51,307 nt of DNA, taken from positions 1 through 51,307 of the forward strand of contig NZ_JAQWOO010000029.1 in assembly GCF_029245835.1 (NCBI RefSeq), written 5' to 3'. The first letter of the stretch is position 1. Each line of letters opens with the position of its first letter. Positions 1-9,280 of the stretch are shown piece after piece. Position numbers and translations under genes: made by a program. The DNA is from Algibacter sp. GTDB taxonomy: Bacteria > Bacteroidota > Bacteroidia > Flavobacteriales > Flavobacteriaceae. Under the pieces are notes generated by a model. The model worked only from the letters and a program-made list of their open reading frames with translations, was not told the origin of the DNA and did not search any database.

Positions 1-1
1 C

Positions 2-121
2 AGAAGCTTTGGGAACTTTCTTAGCAACCTGATTTCAGGGCTTATCGCATATAGCTTCTTGCCTAAAAAACCGTCTATTAAATTTCAAACTATAAATTCC
101 AATCAAGTTTGCCTGTTTTAA
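2..121 (+). mobile_element. IS982-family transposase, C-terminal fragment (cut by window edge)
   Basis: An open frame enters from the left edge and stops at a TAA at 119-121. Its 39 residues start RSFGNFLSNLISGLIAYSFL and continue with PKKPSI. I recognise this as the conserved C-terminal end of flavobacterial IS982-type DDE transposases, which use it near the end of the catalytic domain. The rest of the element lies outside the window. About 15 bp after the stop, the minus strand reads AACCTGAGTTCGATTAT at 121-137, which I take as the element's terminal inverted repeat. Directly beyond it, coding similarity to a YHS-domain protein begins, so the element has inserted into that gene. Family assignment rests on remembered family sequence, not a search. 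Confidence 0.75.
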
Positions 122-135
122 TAATCGAACTCAGG

Positions 136-384
136 TTAAAAATATTTAATAAAAACCCTAAAAAGTATATACCACAATACGGCGGCTATTGTGCTTACGC
201 CATTGCTGTTAAAAGCGATAAAGTTTCTATAAACCCCAAAACATTTCAAATTAAAGGTGATAAACTCTATTTATTCTATAACGCTTGGGGCACTAATACA
301 TTAGACTTGTGGAAGAAAGAAAACGAAAACGTATTACGAGAAAAAGCCGATGAAAATTGGAAAAACTTGAGGTTTAAAAAATAA
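136..384 (+). pseudogene. YHS-domain protein, 5'-truncated by an IS element
   Basis: From about 136 the frame reads LKIFNKNPKKYIPQYGGYCA, followed by a conserved tail ending in a KADENW segment. This is the second half of the small secreted YHS-domain proteins of Bacteroidetes, which are normally about 150 residues with a signal peptide and a first YHS half. Here both are missing: upstream is the end of an IS982-type transposase, not the expected domain. A TTG at 109 could give a 91-residue product, but its first nine codons belong to the insertion sequence end. I therefore call it a remnant. The remaining codons carry no internal stop, so the insertion may be recent. The function of YHS proteins is uncertain; metal binding is often suggested. 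Confidence 0.75.
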
Positions 385-473
385 TTGTAAACTTTAGTAA
401 GTTATTGGGAAAAAATACGACTAAAAAAAAGCTAAGAATAAAGAAAAATTAGTTTTTAGTTGGTTGGTTAAAT

Positions 474-504
474 GTAAAGCCTGGGTTTTTCACTCAGGCT
501 TTAC
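474..504. terminator. Hairpin terminator after tyrS
   Basis: Ten-base perfect arms, GTAAAGCCTG and CAGGCTTTAC, enclose an 11-nt loop just beyond the tyrS stop. A T-rich run follows on the plus side (TATTTTT), so it may also end transcripts coming from the left. The minus-side run is weaker. Confidence 0.6.
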
Positions 505-509
505 TATTT

Positions 510-1805
510 TTAAACAATTTGTAATACAAAGTAATTCTTTTTACCTCTTTGTAGTAGTACAAATTTATTGTTTATTAAATCTTTTGAAGTAATACTATAA
601 CCTTCTTTTACCTTCTCTTTATTTACAGAAATAGAATTTTCTTTTAATGCTCTTCTGGCTTCTCCATTAGATTTTAAAAACCCACCTTTTTCAGCTAATG
701 CTGCAATAATATCTAAACCATTTTCAATTTCAGATTCAGCTATTTGTGTTTGTGGTACACCATCAAAAACATCTAAAAATGTTTTTTCATTCAATGCTTT
801 TAAATCTTCGCTTGTAGATTTACCAAAAAGAATATTACTTGCTTTTATAGCATTATCTAATTCGGCTTTAGAATGCACCATAACTGTAATTTCTTCAGCC
901 AAACGCTTCTGTAATACTCTTAAATGAGGTGCTTCTTTATGTTCTGATATCAAACCATTTATAGCATCTTCATTTAAAAAAGTGAAAATTTTAATGTACT
1001 TTTCTGCATCATCATCACTTGAATTTAGCCAATACTGGTAAAATTTATAAGGTGATGTTCTGTTGGCATCTAACCAAACATTCCCGCCTTCAGATTTTCC
1101 GAATTTAGAACCGTCAGATTTTGTAATTAACGGACACGTAATTGCGAAACCTTTTCCGCCAGCAATCCTTCTAATTAATTCGGTTCCAGTTGTAATGTTC
1201 CCCCATTGGTCGCTACCTCCCATTTGAATAGAACAATCACTTGTTTTGTAAAGATGAAGAAAATCATACCCTTGTACCAATTGATAGGTAAACTCTGTAA
1301 AACTCATCCCTTCAGAGGCATCTGAAGAAATTCTATTTTTCACAGAATCCTTCGCCATCATATAATTTACAGTGATGTGTTTACCAACATCGCGAATAAA
1401 TTCAAGAAATGAAATATCTTTCATCCAGTCGTAATTATTCACAAGTTCAGCTGCATTAGCATCACTACTTTCAAAATCTAAAAAATGGGCTAATTGTGCT
1501 TTTATAGCGTCTTGATTATGTCTAAGTGTTTTTTCATCTAACAAATTACGCTCGTTAGATTTCCCTGAAGGATCACCAATCATTCCTGTGGCACCACCAA
1601 CTAATGCTACTGGCTTATGCCCACAACGCTGATAATGCGCCAAAAGCATAATAGGAACCAAGTTACCAATGTGTAAAGAATCTGCCGTAGGATCAAAACC
1701 TACGTAAGCACTTCGCATGCTTTCCATTAAATGTTCTTCAGCTCCTGGCATAACAGTATGTATCATGCCTCTCCAAGTTAATTCTTCAACAAAATTGTTT
1801 ATCAT
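510..1805 (-). CDS. tyrS: Tyrosine--tRNA ligase
   Basis: Charges tRNA-Tyr with tyrosine in the cytoplasm. The 431-residue length is normal for bacterial TyrS. The class I signature HIGN is at residues 45-48, a tyrosine-binding stretch DQWGN is near 199-203, and the KMSKS-type loop reads KFGKS at 234-238. A C-terminal S4 RNA-binding domain occupies about 370-430 ([20 protein letters not shown]). The gene is transcribed alone: a TATCTTTG promoter element lies about 27 bp upstream and a hairpin follows the stop. Divergent to the epimerase gene at 1893. Confident assignment. Confidence 0.97.
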   Translation of the reverse strand: MINNFVEELTWRGMIHTVMPGAEEHLMESMRSAYVGFDPTADSLHIGNLVPIMLLAHYQRCGHKPVALVGGATGMIGDPSGKSNERNLLDEKTLRHNQDAIKAQLAHFLDFESSDANAAELVNNYDWMKDISFLEFIRDVGKHITVNYMMAKDSVKNRISSDASEGMSFTEFTYQLVQGYDFLHLYKTSDCSIQMGGSDQWGNITTGTELIRRIAGGKGFAITCPLITKSDGSKFGKSEGGNVWLDANRTSPYKFYQYWLNSSDDDAEKYIKIFTFLNEDAINGLISEHKEAPHLRVLQKRLAEEITVMVHSKAELDNAIKASNILFGKSTSEDLKALNEKTFLDVFDGVPQTQIAESEIENGLDIIAALAEKGGFLKSNGEARRALKENSISVNKEKVKEGYSITSKDLINNKFVLLQRGKKNYFVLQIV

Positions 1806-1831
1806 TCCTCTTAAATTTTTACAAAACTATG

Positions 1832-1839
1832 CAAAGATA
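1832..1839 (-). promoter_or_regulatory. Bacteroidetes -7 element for tyrS
   Basis: The minus strand reads TATCTTTG, a perfect match to the Bacteroidetes consensus TAnnTTTG. It ends 26 bp before the tyrS ATG. No clear -33 TTTG was found. Confidence 0.6.
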
Positions 1840-1892
1840 AAAATACAGCTATAATTCCTTATGGATTCTGAATAATTCTTTAATTTAGTTGC

Positions 1893-2900
1893 ATGATTTT
1901 AGTAACAGGAGGAACAGGATTAGTTGGATCGCATTTACTTTATAAACTCGTTTTAGAGCATGAAAAAGTAAAAGCAACTTATAGAAATGAAAGTAAAATT
2001 TCTAATACTAAAAATATATTCTCTTGCTATACTGAAGATTTTGACACCTTATTTAATGCGATTGAGTGGATACAGGCAGACCTTGTTGATGTTCCAGCGC
2101 TTTCTAAAGCGTTTCTTGGAGTAACTAAAGTATATCATTGTGCTGCATTTGTTTCTTTTGAACCAGATAAATATCAGCTTTTAAGAAAAACAAATATTGA
2201 AGGTACAGCAAATATTGTAAATCTCTGTATCTCAAATAACATTAAAAAACTTTGTTATGTAAGCTCCATTGCCACTTTAGGTGAGGCTTTGAATAATGAA
2301 CCTATTTCTGAAGAAACGAATTGGAATCCGGAAGACGACAATAGTGTTTATGCCATTACAAAATATGGTGCTGAAATGGAAGTCTGGAGAGGAACACAAG
2401 AAGGTATTGATGCTGTAATTGTAAATCCTGGAGTTATTTTGGGGGCAGGTATTTGGCGTTATGGCACAGGGAGTCTATTTAAAAAAGCTAAAAAAGGCTT
2501 AAAATATTATACTTCTGGAACATTAGGAGTTGTTTCTGTTGACGATGTTATCTCTGTTATGACCATTTTAATGGAAAGTGAAATAACAAACGAACGCTTT
2601 GTTTTAGTTGCTGAAAATTGGACTTACAAAAATTTCCTTCAAGCTTTAGCGAAAGCAGTACATGCAACCCCACCTATAAAAATCGCTAACCATAGCCTTT
2701 TAAGTATCGCTTGGAAATTAGATTGGTTAAAACATAAAATTACTGGTAAAAGAAGACTATTAACTAAGCACATAGTTAAATCTTTAATAACTGAAACACA
2801 TTACAGTAGTGATAAAATAAAAACAGCTTTAAATTATAAATTTAAAGCTGTTGAAGAAACCATTAAAACTACTGGGATTCATTATCTTAATCAGAAATAG
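1893..2900 (+). CDS. NAD(P)-dependent epimerase/dehydratase family protein (extended SDR)
   Basis: A 335-residue extended short-chain dehydrogenase. The Rossmann glycine motif GGTGLVG is at residues 6-12, the catalytic pair YAITK at 153-157, and the active-site serine follows a YVSS motif at 122-125. Such proteins oxidise or epimerise sugar nucleotides, or reduce dihydroflavonol-like or sterol substrates; the substrate here is not evident. Its 3' end overlaps the convergent DUF4296 gene by 14 bp. It is not in an operon with tyrS, which is divergent. Family is secure, specific reaction unknown. Confidence 0.88.
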   Translation: MILVTGGTGLVGSHLLYKLVLEHEKVKATYRNESKISNTKNIFSCYTEDFDTLFNAIEWIQADLVDVPALSKAFLGVTKVYHCAAFVSFEPDKYQLLRKTNIEGTANIVNLCISNNIKKLCYVSSIATLGEALNNEPISEETNWNPEDDNSVYAITKYGAEMEVWRGTQEGIDAVIVNPGVILGAGIWRYGTGSLFKKAKKGLKYYTSGTLGVVSVDDVISVMTILMESEITNERFVLVAENWTYKNFLQALAKAVHATPPIKIANHSLLSIAWKLDWLKHKITGKRRLLTKHIVKSLITETHYSSDKIKTALNYKFKAVEETIKTTGIHYLNQK

Positions 2901-3426
2901 GCTCTACTAAACCTTCTATTTCTTTTATGCTTTCTTCAAGCAATTTTTTATCTATTTGAATAGCATCTTTTTCATTAATAACTTCTAATTTTAAGGAGTC
3001 TTTATTTATCTTTTGTTCTTTAAAAACTTTTGCTAAAGAGTCTGCTTCCCTTTTTGTTTTTTCTTTCCATTCTTCAGCTTCAATAGTTTTGAGTTCAGCT
3101 TTAAGAGCTTCTAAACTATCTGATAACAATGTGTAAATTTCCTCATAATCATCAACATGAAAAGCATAATAACTATTACTTAAAGCAAATTGCAAGCTAT
3201 CAATGTTGTATTTTTCATAGACGTAAGTATTAATATTAAGACTACTATCTCTCATGATAATTTTATTTTTTGAATTTGCTGATGTAATAAGTTTAGCATC
3301 AATTAAAATATTGACCATCTTACCTTTAGAAATTAGATTTTTTGGTTTTTCCGGACCATCTAATTTATTACAAGCTAAAGCAATAAAAATTATTCCAACA
3401 AATAGTATGAGTCTTTTTAAAATCAT
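2887..3426 (-). CDS. DUF4296 domain-containing lipoprotein
   Basis: A 179-residue envelope protein. The N-terminus has a short lipoprotein signal ending in the lipobox ALAC at residues 17-20, so it is probably anchored in a membrane facing the periplasm. A conserved region around residues 38-100 (GKMVNILIDAKLI, then YNIDSLQFALSNSYYA) matches the DUF4296 family seen across Bacteroidetes. The rest is a charged, probably helical tail. The start codon overlaps the pyrC stop by 4 bp, so the two are translationally coupled. Function unknown. Confidence 0.85.
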   Translation of the reverse strand: MILKRLILFVGIIFIALACNKLDGPEKPKNLISKGKMVNILIDAKLITSANSKNKIIMRDSSLNINTYVYEKYNIDSLQFALSNSYYAFHVDDYEEIYTLLSDSLEALKAELKTIEAEEWKEKTKREADSLAKVFKEQKINKDSLKLEVINEKDAIQIDKKLLEESIKEIEGLVEPISD

Positions 3427-4769
3427 CTATTAAAAGTTAATCGTTTTGCTACTTTCACATCACTAAATTTTTTGTTGTGATATGCTAAGCTACCATTTAA
3501 AAAAGTATGTGTGATTCTTGATTTAAAAGTAGCGCCTTCAAAAGGCGACCATCCACATTTATATAAAATATTATCTTTTGTAACAGTCCAAGGATTATTT
3601 AAATCTACTAATACTAAATCGGCAAAATACCCTTCTTTAATATATCCGCGTCTTTCAATTTGAAATAAAATAGCTGGATTATGACACATTTTTTCAACGA
3701 TTTTCTCTAGAGATATTTTTTCTTTATGATACATTTCTAACATGGCTGGTAAAGCATGTTGTACTAACGGGCCTCCTGAAGGCGCACTTGTATAAACGTT
3801 ACTTTTCTCATCCTTAGTATGTGGTGCATGATCTGTAGCTATAACATCAATTCTATCATCTAATAAAGCGTCCCATAATTGATCTCTATCTTTTTTAGTT
3901 TTAACCGCAGGATTCCATTTTATAAGCGTCCCTTTTTTATCATAATCTTCATCAGAAAACCATAAATGATGGATACAAACCTCTGCTGTTATTTTCTTTT
4001 CTTTTAAAGGTATTTTATTAGTGAATAAATTAGTCTCTTTACCTGTTGAAAGGTGAAAAACATGTAATCTTGCACCAGTTTTTTTAGCTAACTTTATGGC
4101 TTGAGAAGATGAAAAATAGCAGGCTTCTTCACTTCTAATAATAGGATGATATTTAATAGGAATATCGTCTCCAAATTTATCAGTATACTGTTTTAAATTC
4201 TTCTTTATTGTACCTTCATCTTCACAATGTACTGAAATTACCATATTGGTGCTTTCAAAAATCTTTTCTAAAACTTTTGGATCATCAACCAACATATTCC
4301 CTGTTGAAGACCCTAAAAATAGTTTTAAACCAGCAACCTGATTCACATCTAGTTTTAAAATTTCATCCAAATTATCATTAGTACCGCCAAACATAAAAGA
4401 ATAGTTTGCAGATGATGTTTTTGCTGCTATTTCAAACTTCTCTTCTAACTTTTCAATAGTTGTTGTTTGCGGATTGGTATTTGGCATTTCAATAAAAGAT
4501 GTTATACCTCCAGCAATAGCCGCTTTAGATTCGGTTTCAATATCAGCTTTTTGCGTTAACCCTGGTTCTCTAAAATGCACTTGATCATCAATAGCTCCTG
4601 GTAAAAGATATTTCCCTTCAGCATCATAAACTAAAACATCTGCAGATTTTGGACTAATAGACGCTGCAATCTCTTTTATGTAATCCCCTTCAATTAATAC
4701 ATCGCCACTAAAAATAGTACCTTCATTAACTATTTTAGCGTTTTTTATAAGTGTCGTTTTTTTAATCAT
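3423..4769 (-). CDS. pyrC: Dihydroorotase (pyrimidine biosynthesis)
   Basis: Cyclises carbamoyl-aspartate to dihydroorotate, the third step of UMP synthesis. At 448 residues it has the length of the class I (AllB-like) type. Visible amidohydrolase motifs are DQVHFREPG at 62-70, VFHLSTG at 237-243 and the metal-binding DHAPHT at 313-318. The usual HxH zinc pair near the N-terminus reads QxH here (Q63-H65); I recall this as typical of Bacteroidetes dihydroorotases, so it does not suggest inactivity. It starts 4 bp after the mannosyltransferase gene and overlaps DUF4296, giving a three-gene minus-strand operon. Confidence 0.93.
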   Translation of the reverse strand: MIKKTTLIKNAKIVNEGTIFSGDVLIEGDYIKEIAASISPKSADVLVYDAEGKYLLPGAIDDQVHFREPGLTQKADIETESKAAIAGGITSFIEMPNTNPQTTTIEKLEEKFEIAAKTSSANYSFMFGGTNDNLDEILKLDVNQVAGLKLFLGSSTGNMLVDDPKVLEKIFESTNMVISVHCEDEGTIKKNLKQYTDKFGDDIPIKYHPIIRSEEACYFSSSQAIKLAKKTGARLHVFHLSTGKETNLFTNKIPLKEKKITAEVCIHHLWFSDEDYDKKGTLIKWNPAVKTKKDRDQLWDALLDDRIDVIATDHAPHTKDEKSNVYTSAPSGGPLVQHALPAMLEMYHKEKISLEKIVEKMCHNPAILFQIERRGYIKEGYFADLVLVDLNNPWTVTKDNILYKCGWSPFEGATFKSRITHTFLNGSLAYHNKKFSDVKVAKRLTFNR

Positions 4770-4773
4770 AATT

Positions 4774-5496
4774 TTACTTATTAAATATACTTTTTAACTT
4801 CATAGAAATAACTCCAAAAATAGCTTCGGAAATAATTCCTGAACTTAATTTAGACTTACCTCGGATTCTATCTGTAAAAATAACGGGAACTTCAACAATT
4901 TTAAACTTTTTTAAATAGGCTTTAAATTTCATTTCAATTTGAAACGCATACCCTATAAACTTAACAGCATCTAAATCAATTGCTTCTAAAACATGCTTTT
5001 TATAACAAACAAAACCTGCAGTAGTATCATGAATTTTCATGCCTGTAATTAAACGCACATATTTTGAAGCGCAGTAAGACATCAGTACTCTACTCATAGG
5101 CCAATTAACCACATTTACACCTGTTTTATATCTAGATCCAATAGCCATATCTGCACCCCCTGTATGGCAAGCATTATAAAGTTTTAGGACATCCTTTGGG
5201 TCATGTGAAAAATCGGCATCCATCTCAAAAATATAATCATAGCCTTTTAACAAACTCCATTTAAAACCATGAATATAAGCAGTACCTAAACCTGATTTCT
5301 CTTTCCGAAGCTCTAAAAACAATCTTTTAGGAAACTCTTTTTGAAGTTCTTGTACCTTTAAAGCTGTTAAATCTGGTGAATTATCATCAACAATAAGAAC
5401 GTGAATATCCTCAGATTGAGAAAATACAGCCTTTATAATAGCTTCAATATTTTCAATCTCATTATATGTTGGAATAATTACAACAGTATTAAGCAT
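4774..5496 (-). CDS. Polyprenol monophosphomannose synthase (GT2)
   Basis: A family 2 glycosyltransferase like dolichyl-phosphate mannose synthase: moves a sugar from a nucleotide donor to polyprenyl phosphate at the inner face of the cytoplasmic membrane. Motifs: TVVIIPTYNE at the N-terminus, VDDNSPD, the metal-binding DADFSHDP, and a late conserved IRGKSKLSSG. No C-terminal membrane domain, as in the short bacterial form. I chose the ATG at 5496 because the protein core begins two residues later; an upstream ATG at 5532 would add 12 residues with no family counterpart. Probably first gene of the operon with pyrC and DUF4296. Confidence 0.88.
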   Translation of the reverse strand: MLNTVVIIPTYNEIENIEAIIKAVFSQSEDIHVLIVDDNSPDLTALKVQELQKEFPKRLFLELRKEKSGLGTAYIHGFKWSLLKGYDYIFEMDADFSHDPKDVLKLYNACHTGGADMAIGSRYKTGVNVVNWPMSRVLMSYCASKYVRLITGMKIHDTTAGFVCYKKHVLEAIDLDAVKFIGYAFQIEMKFKAYLKKFKIVEVPVIFTDRIRGKSKLSSGIISEAIFGVISMKLKSIFNK

Positions 5497-5614
5497 ATTT
5501 CCTTTTATTGAAATTCTTTTTAATTTTAGCAAATGTACACTAATCAGTGTTTATTTATTTTAAATATTTCCTAATAATACATACCTTTCTTAAAAATTAT
5601 AATAATTTTATGCC

Positions 5615-6262
5615 ATGCTTCGTCACATAGTTTCAAACGAGATATTTACCATCTTATTAGTCATAGGCTTAATTATTGTTGCTATAGCAAAATTAGTATC
5701 TCCAAAGCGTTTTGATGATTTTGTTTTAGTTTTAGTAAACGACAAATACCTAAAAATTTACTCCAGAGATCAGAAATTTTTCGACAAGTTTGACGCTTTA
5801 TTATTTATTAATTTAATTTTATCGTTATCTGTATTCTGTTTTATTGCTTACAAGCAGATTACGGAATCTCATACTGTTACTAATAATGCCATGTTTAAAC
5901 TAACTTTTAGTATTGGCGTTTTTATTTTGATAAAAGTACTTATAGAACGTTTAATAGGTAGTCTTTTTGAAATTGATAAATTAATAGATCAGTATATTTT
6001 TCAGAAAATAAGTTTTAAAAATTATTTAGGCATTGTATTATTGCCAATTAATGCACTATTGCTCTTCACTTTTCAACCAACATCTCAAATTATTTATGGC
6101 ATTATTGTAATATTATTAATTGTTAATATTATTGGCTTAATAAGTTCATTTAAAACACATCAAAATCTAATAAAAAATAACTTACTCTATTTTATTTTGT
6201 ATCTTTGCGCTCTTGAAATTGCACCCTACATCATTTTGTATAAGGTGTTTATTCCAAATTAA
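5615..6262 (+). CDS. DUF4271 multi-pass membrane protein
   Basis: A 215-residue integral membrane protein with about six hydrophobic segments, starting with one at residues 8-27 followed by a soluble loop. The family (DUF4271) is found next to uroporphyrinogen-III synthase in many Bacteroidetes, and that is so here: hemD begins 21 bp downstream on the same strand. The co-location suggests a shared transcript rather than a proven heme role. Function unknown. Confidence 0.8.
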   Translation: MLRHIVSNEIFTILLVIGLIIVAIAKLVSPKRFDDFVLVLVNDKYLKIYSRDQKFFDKFDALLFINLILSLSVFCFIAYKQITESHTVTNNAMFKLTFSIGVFILIKVLIERLIGSLFEIDKLIDQYIFQKISFKNYLGIVLLPINALLLFTFQPTSQIIYGIIVILLIVNIIGLISSFKTHQNLIKNNLLYFILYLCALEIAPYIILYKVFIPN

Positions 6263-6283
6263 AAGAAAAAAATACCTGCGCAT

Positions 6284-7033
6284 ATGAAAGTGAAAACCAT
6301 TTTAGTATCTCAACCAGAACCTAAAGTTGAGAACTCGCCTTACTTCGATTTACAAGAAAAACAGCGAGTAAAAATAGATTTCAGACCATTCATTCACGTG
6401 GAAGGTGTTTCTGCTAAAGAAATAAGACATCAAAAGATTGATTTAAGTGACTACACTGCAATTATTTTAACGAGTAGAAATGCTGTTGATCATTTTTTTA
6501 GAATTGCTGAAGAAATGCGTTTTAAAGTTCCAGACTCTATGAAATATTTCTGTCAGTCTGAAGCTGTCGCCTACTATCTTCAAAAATATGTAGTTTATAG
6601 AAAGCGTAAAATTTATGTTGGAAAACGCACTTTTGCTGAGTTATCGCCTTTAATTAAAAAATATAAAGACGAAAAATTTTTGTTGCCAAACACAGACAAA
6701 GTAAAACCAGCTGTTCCAGAGATATTAAATGGTTTAGGTTTAGATTGGAAACAAGCTACTTTTTTCAAAACGGTTGTTAGTGATTTATCTGACTTAGCAA
6801 ATGTTTCCTATGACGTTTTAGTATTTTTTAGTCCTTCTGGAATTGAATCCTTATTTCATAACTTTCCAGATTTTAAACAAAACGAAACGCGTATAGCAGT
6901 ATTTGGAAATACGACTATTAAAGCTGTTGAGGAAAAAGGATTACGTGTAGATATTGCTGCACCAACACCTGAAACACCCTCAATGACTATGGCGTTACAA
7001 AAATACATTGAAAAGGCTAATAAAGGGAAATAA
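6284..7033 (+). CDS. hemD: Uroporphyrinogen-III synthase
   Basis: Closes hydroxymethylbilane into uroporphyrinogen III, the branch point of heme and siroheme synthesis. The 249 residues have the two-lobe HemD layout: TILVSQPEP at the start, IILTSRNAVDHFF near 60, LLPN near 127, VVFFSPSGIESLF near 180, and a final APTPETPSM segment. HemD sequences diverge strongly, and these motifs are the ones that persist. It follows the DUF4271 gene closely and ends before a strong hairpin terminator. A TATCTTTG at 6200-6207, inside the upstream gene, could act as its own promoter. Confidence 0.9.
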   Translation: MKVKTILVSQPEPKVENSPYFDLQEKQRVKIDFRPFIHVEGVSAKEIRHQKIDLSDYTAIILTSRNAVDHFFRIAEEMRFKVPDSMKYFCQSEAVAYYLQKYVVYRKRKIYVGKRTFAELSPLIKKYKDEKFLLPNTDKVKPAVPEILNGLGLDWKQATFFKTVVSDLSDLANVSYDVLVFFSPSGIESLFHNFPDFKQNETRIAVFGNTTIKAVEEKGLRVDIAAPTPETPSMTMALQKYIEKANKGK

Positions 7034-7051
7034 GACATTTATTTACTGATA

Positions 7052-7090
7052 AAAAAAAGGGAATGATTTTTCAAATCATTCCCTTTTTTT
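7052..7090. terminator. Bidirectional terminator between hemD and pckA
   Basis: Perfect 18-bp arms (AAAAAAAGGGAATGATTT and its complement) with a 3-nt loop. The A/T ends give a U-run on either strand, so it serves both convergent genes. Confidence 0.92.
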
Positions 7091-7094
7091 GTTC

Positions 7095-8711
7095 TTAAAA
7101 CGCATATCGTTGCGGCCCCCCGCGTCTAATTTCTTCGCTACAATGTGCTTCAAACTTTTTAAAATTTTCTCTAAACGCATTGGTTAGCTTAAAGGCCGTT
7201 GTATAATAGGCTATATCGTCATTCCAAGTTGCTCTAGGACTTAATACACTTGTTGGTACACCAGGGCACGTTCTTGGTTGCGCCACACCAAATACAGAAT
7301 GAATGTGATAATCATCATAATTATACAACCCTAATTTACCATCTAAAACAGCTTTAATCATAGCACGGGTATATTTTAGTTTCATTCGGGTTCCAACACC
7401 GTAAGGACCTCCCGTCCAACCCGTATTTACTAACCAAACATTCACACCAGCATCTATCATTTTTTTACTTAGCATCTCTGCATATTTAGAAGGATGCAAA
7501 GGCATAAAAGGCGCGCCAAAACATGCCGAAAATGATGGCACTGGTTCTTTAACCCCAGCTTCAGTTCCAGCAACTTTTGCTGTATATCCAGATATGAAAT
7601 GATATGCTGCCTGACTTGGTGTTAACTTAGAAATCGGAGGAATAACTCCAAAAGCATCAGCTGTTAAAAAGAATATGTTTTTTGGATTTTTTCCTATGGA
7701 CGGAACCTGTATGTTTTCAATATGATGAATAGGATAACTTACTCGTGTATTTTGTGTAATTGATTTGTCTTCAAAATCCACATCACCATTATCTTTTAAA
7801 ATTACATTTTCAAGAATGGCACCTTTTTTAATGGCATCATAAATTTCAGGTTCATTATCTCTTGAAAGGTTAATCACTTTTGCATAACAACCACCTTCAA
7901 AATTAAACACCGTGTTTTCATTGGTCCAACCATGTTCGTCATCGCCAATTAAACTTCTATCAGGGTCGGTTGATAATGTTGTTTTTCCAGTGCCTGATAA
8001 ACCAAAGAAAATACTGGTATCTCCATCTTTCCCAACATTTGCGCTACAGTGCATTGGTAGTGTGTTTTTAAACACAGGAAGTATAAAATTTAAAGCAGAA
8101 AAAATCCCTTTTTTAATTTCACCAGTATATCCTGTACCACCAATTAAAGCGATTTTTTTTGTGAAATTTAAAATCGCAAAATTATGTTGACGGGTTCCAT
8201 CTTTCTCAGCATTTGCCATAAAACCTGGTGCATTAACCACCGTCCATTCTGGCTCAAAGTTTTTTAATGCATCATCCGTAGGACGCAAAAACATATTATA
8301 TGCAAATTGGTTACTCCATGGGTATTCATTAATCACTCGAATATTTAGCTTATAATTATCATCTGCACATGCATAGCAATCCCTTACAAACAGCTCTTTT
8401 TCAGATAAATAACCAACAACCTTATCATATAATTTATCGAAGCTTTCAGGCTTAAAAGGAATATTAATATTGCCCCACCAAATGCGATCTTTGGTAATAT
8501 CGTCTTTTACAATAAATCTATCTTTAGGGGAACGCCCAGTAAATTCGCCTGTATTTACCGCTAATGCACCCGAAGACACTTCAACCCCCATCCCTTTTGA
8601 TATCGTAATATCATGAAGCTCATCTGGGGATAATTGATAATTTACTTTCGCATTTTTTATACCATATCCTTCTAACGAAATCGTTTTCGTAACCTGATCA
8701 TAATTTCTCAT
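7095..8711 (-). CDS. pckA: Phosphoenolpyruvate carboxykinase (ATP)
   Basis: Converts oxaloacetate and ATP to phosphoenolpyruvate, the entry step of gluconeogenesis. At 538 residues it is a normal ATP-type PEPCK. Motifs: NTGEFTGRSPKDRFIV near the N-terminus, the kinase-1a P-loop GLSGTGKTTLS with the following metal site (GDDEHGW), and the substrate-binding NTGWTGGPYGVG later. Monocistronic: the DUF423 gene ends 60 bp upstream, and a bidirectional terminator follows. Confidence 0.97.
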   Translation of the reverse strand: MRNYDQVTKTISLEGYGIKNAKVNYQLSPDELHDITISKGMGVEVSSGALAVNTGEFTGRSPKDRFIVKDDITKDRIWWGNINIPFKPESFDKLYDKVVGYLSEKELFVRDCYACADDNYKLNIRVINEYPWSNQFAYNMFLRPTDDALKNFEPEWTVVNAPGFMANAEKDGTRQHNFAILNFTKKIALIGGTGYTGEIKKGIFSALNFILPVFKNTLPMHCSANVGKDGDTSIFFGLSGTGKTTLSTDPDRSLIGDDEHGWTNENTVFNFEGGCYAKVINLSRDNEPEIYDAIKKGAILENVILKDNGDVDFEDKSITQNTRVSYPIHHIENIQVPSIGKNPKNIFFLTADAFGVIPPISKLTPSQAAYHFISGYTAKVAGTEAGVKEPVPSFSACFGAPFMPLHPSKYAEMLSKKMIDAGVNVWLVNTGWTGGPYGVGTRMKLKYTRAMIKAVLDGKLGLYNYDDYHIHSVFGVAQPRTCPGVPTSVLSPRATWNDDIAYYTTAFKLTNAFRENFKKFEAHCSEEIRRGGPQRYAF

Positions 8712-8771
8712 AAATTGACAAAAAATTAATTATCCTACAATATTAAAACAATTATTTTAAGTATCTGGAAA

Positions 8772-9170
8772 TTATATTGGCTTTTTAAACGAAATCTTTA
8801 TGAAATCGATAAAAATAAATAACCATGCAAAAATTAATGATAAACCGCCAATTGGAGTGATGAAACCAATGGTTTTAAAATTGAAAGACGATAATTCATT
8901 GGTTGCCAAACCATAAATTGACCCCGAAAAAAACAAAAGCCCAATAACGACTAAATAATAAATAACTTTTTTAGTTTTAGGTCCAATTAAAGTAGTACTA
9001 CCAACAAATAATAACAAAAGGGCATGATACATCTGGTAACGCACTCCGGTTTCAAAAGTTTGTTGCGATTCAAAAGGTAATAACTCTTTGAGTGCATGTG
9101 CGCCAAAAGCTCCTAGAATGATACTCAAAAGACCTAACACAGACGCGGTAACTAAAATAGTTTTATTCAT
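8772..9170 (-). CDS. DUF423 small membrane protein
   Basis: A 132-residue protein with four predicted membrane helices. It opens with the family signature GLLSIILGAFGAHALK and contains the conserved YQMYHALLLLFVG. The DUF423 family (E. coli YgdD-like) is widespread and has no established biochemical role. It lies upstream of pckA on the same strand with a 60-bp gap, so co-transcription is possible. Confidence 0.88.
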   Translation of the reverse strand: MNKTILVTASVLGLLSIILGAFGAHALKELLPFESQQTFETGVRYQMYHALLLLFVGSTTLIGPKTKKVIYYLVVIGLLFFSGSIYGLATNELSSFNFKTIGFITPIGGLSLIFAWLFIFIDFIKISFKKPI

Positions 9171-9280
9171 TTTCTATAAATTATTCTCAATAAATACTAT
9201 TAATATTTATTAATTTCGTAAAATTAAATACATTTTAAGCATCTCAATAGTTAAAACAAAATTACTCAACAAAAGGCAAT

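Noticed and set aside
109-384. A full 91-residue gene starting at TTG 109
   Set aside because: Its first nine codons overlap the transposase frame and the insertion sequence end, so this is a truncated YHS gene and not a genuine small gene.
3423-4769. Dihydroorotase inactivated by loss of the first metal-binding His
   Set aside because: The QxH form is, as far as I recall, normal for Bacteroidetes enzymes, and other metal ligands are present.
6200-6207. TATCTTTG inside the DUF4271 gene as an internal hemD promoter
   Set aside because: One perfect 8-base match within coding DNA is weak evidence without a -33 element; mentioned only under hemD.
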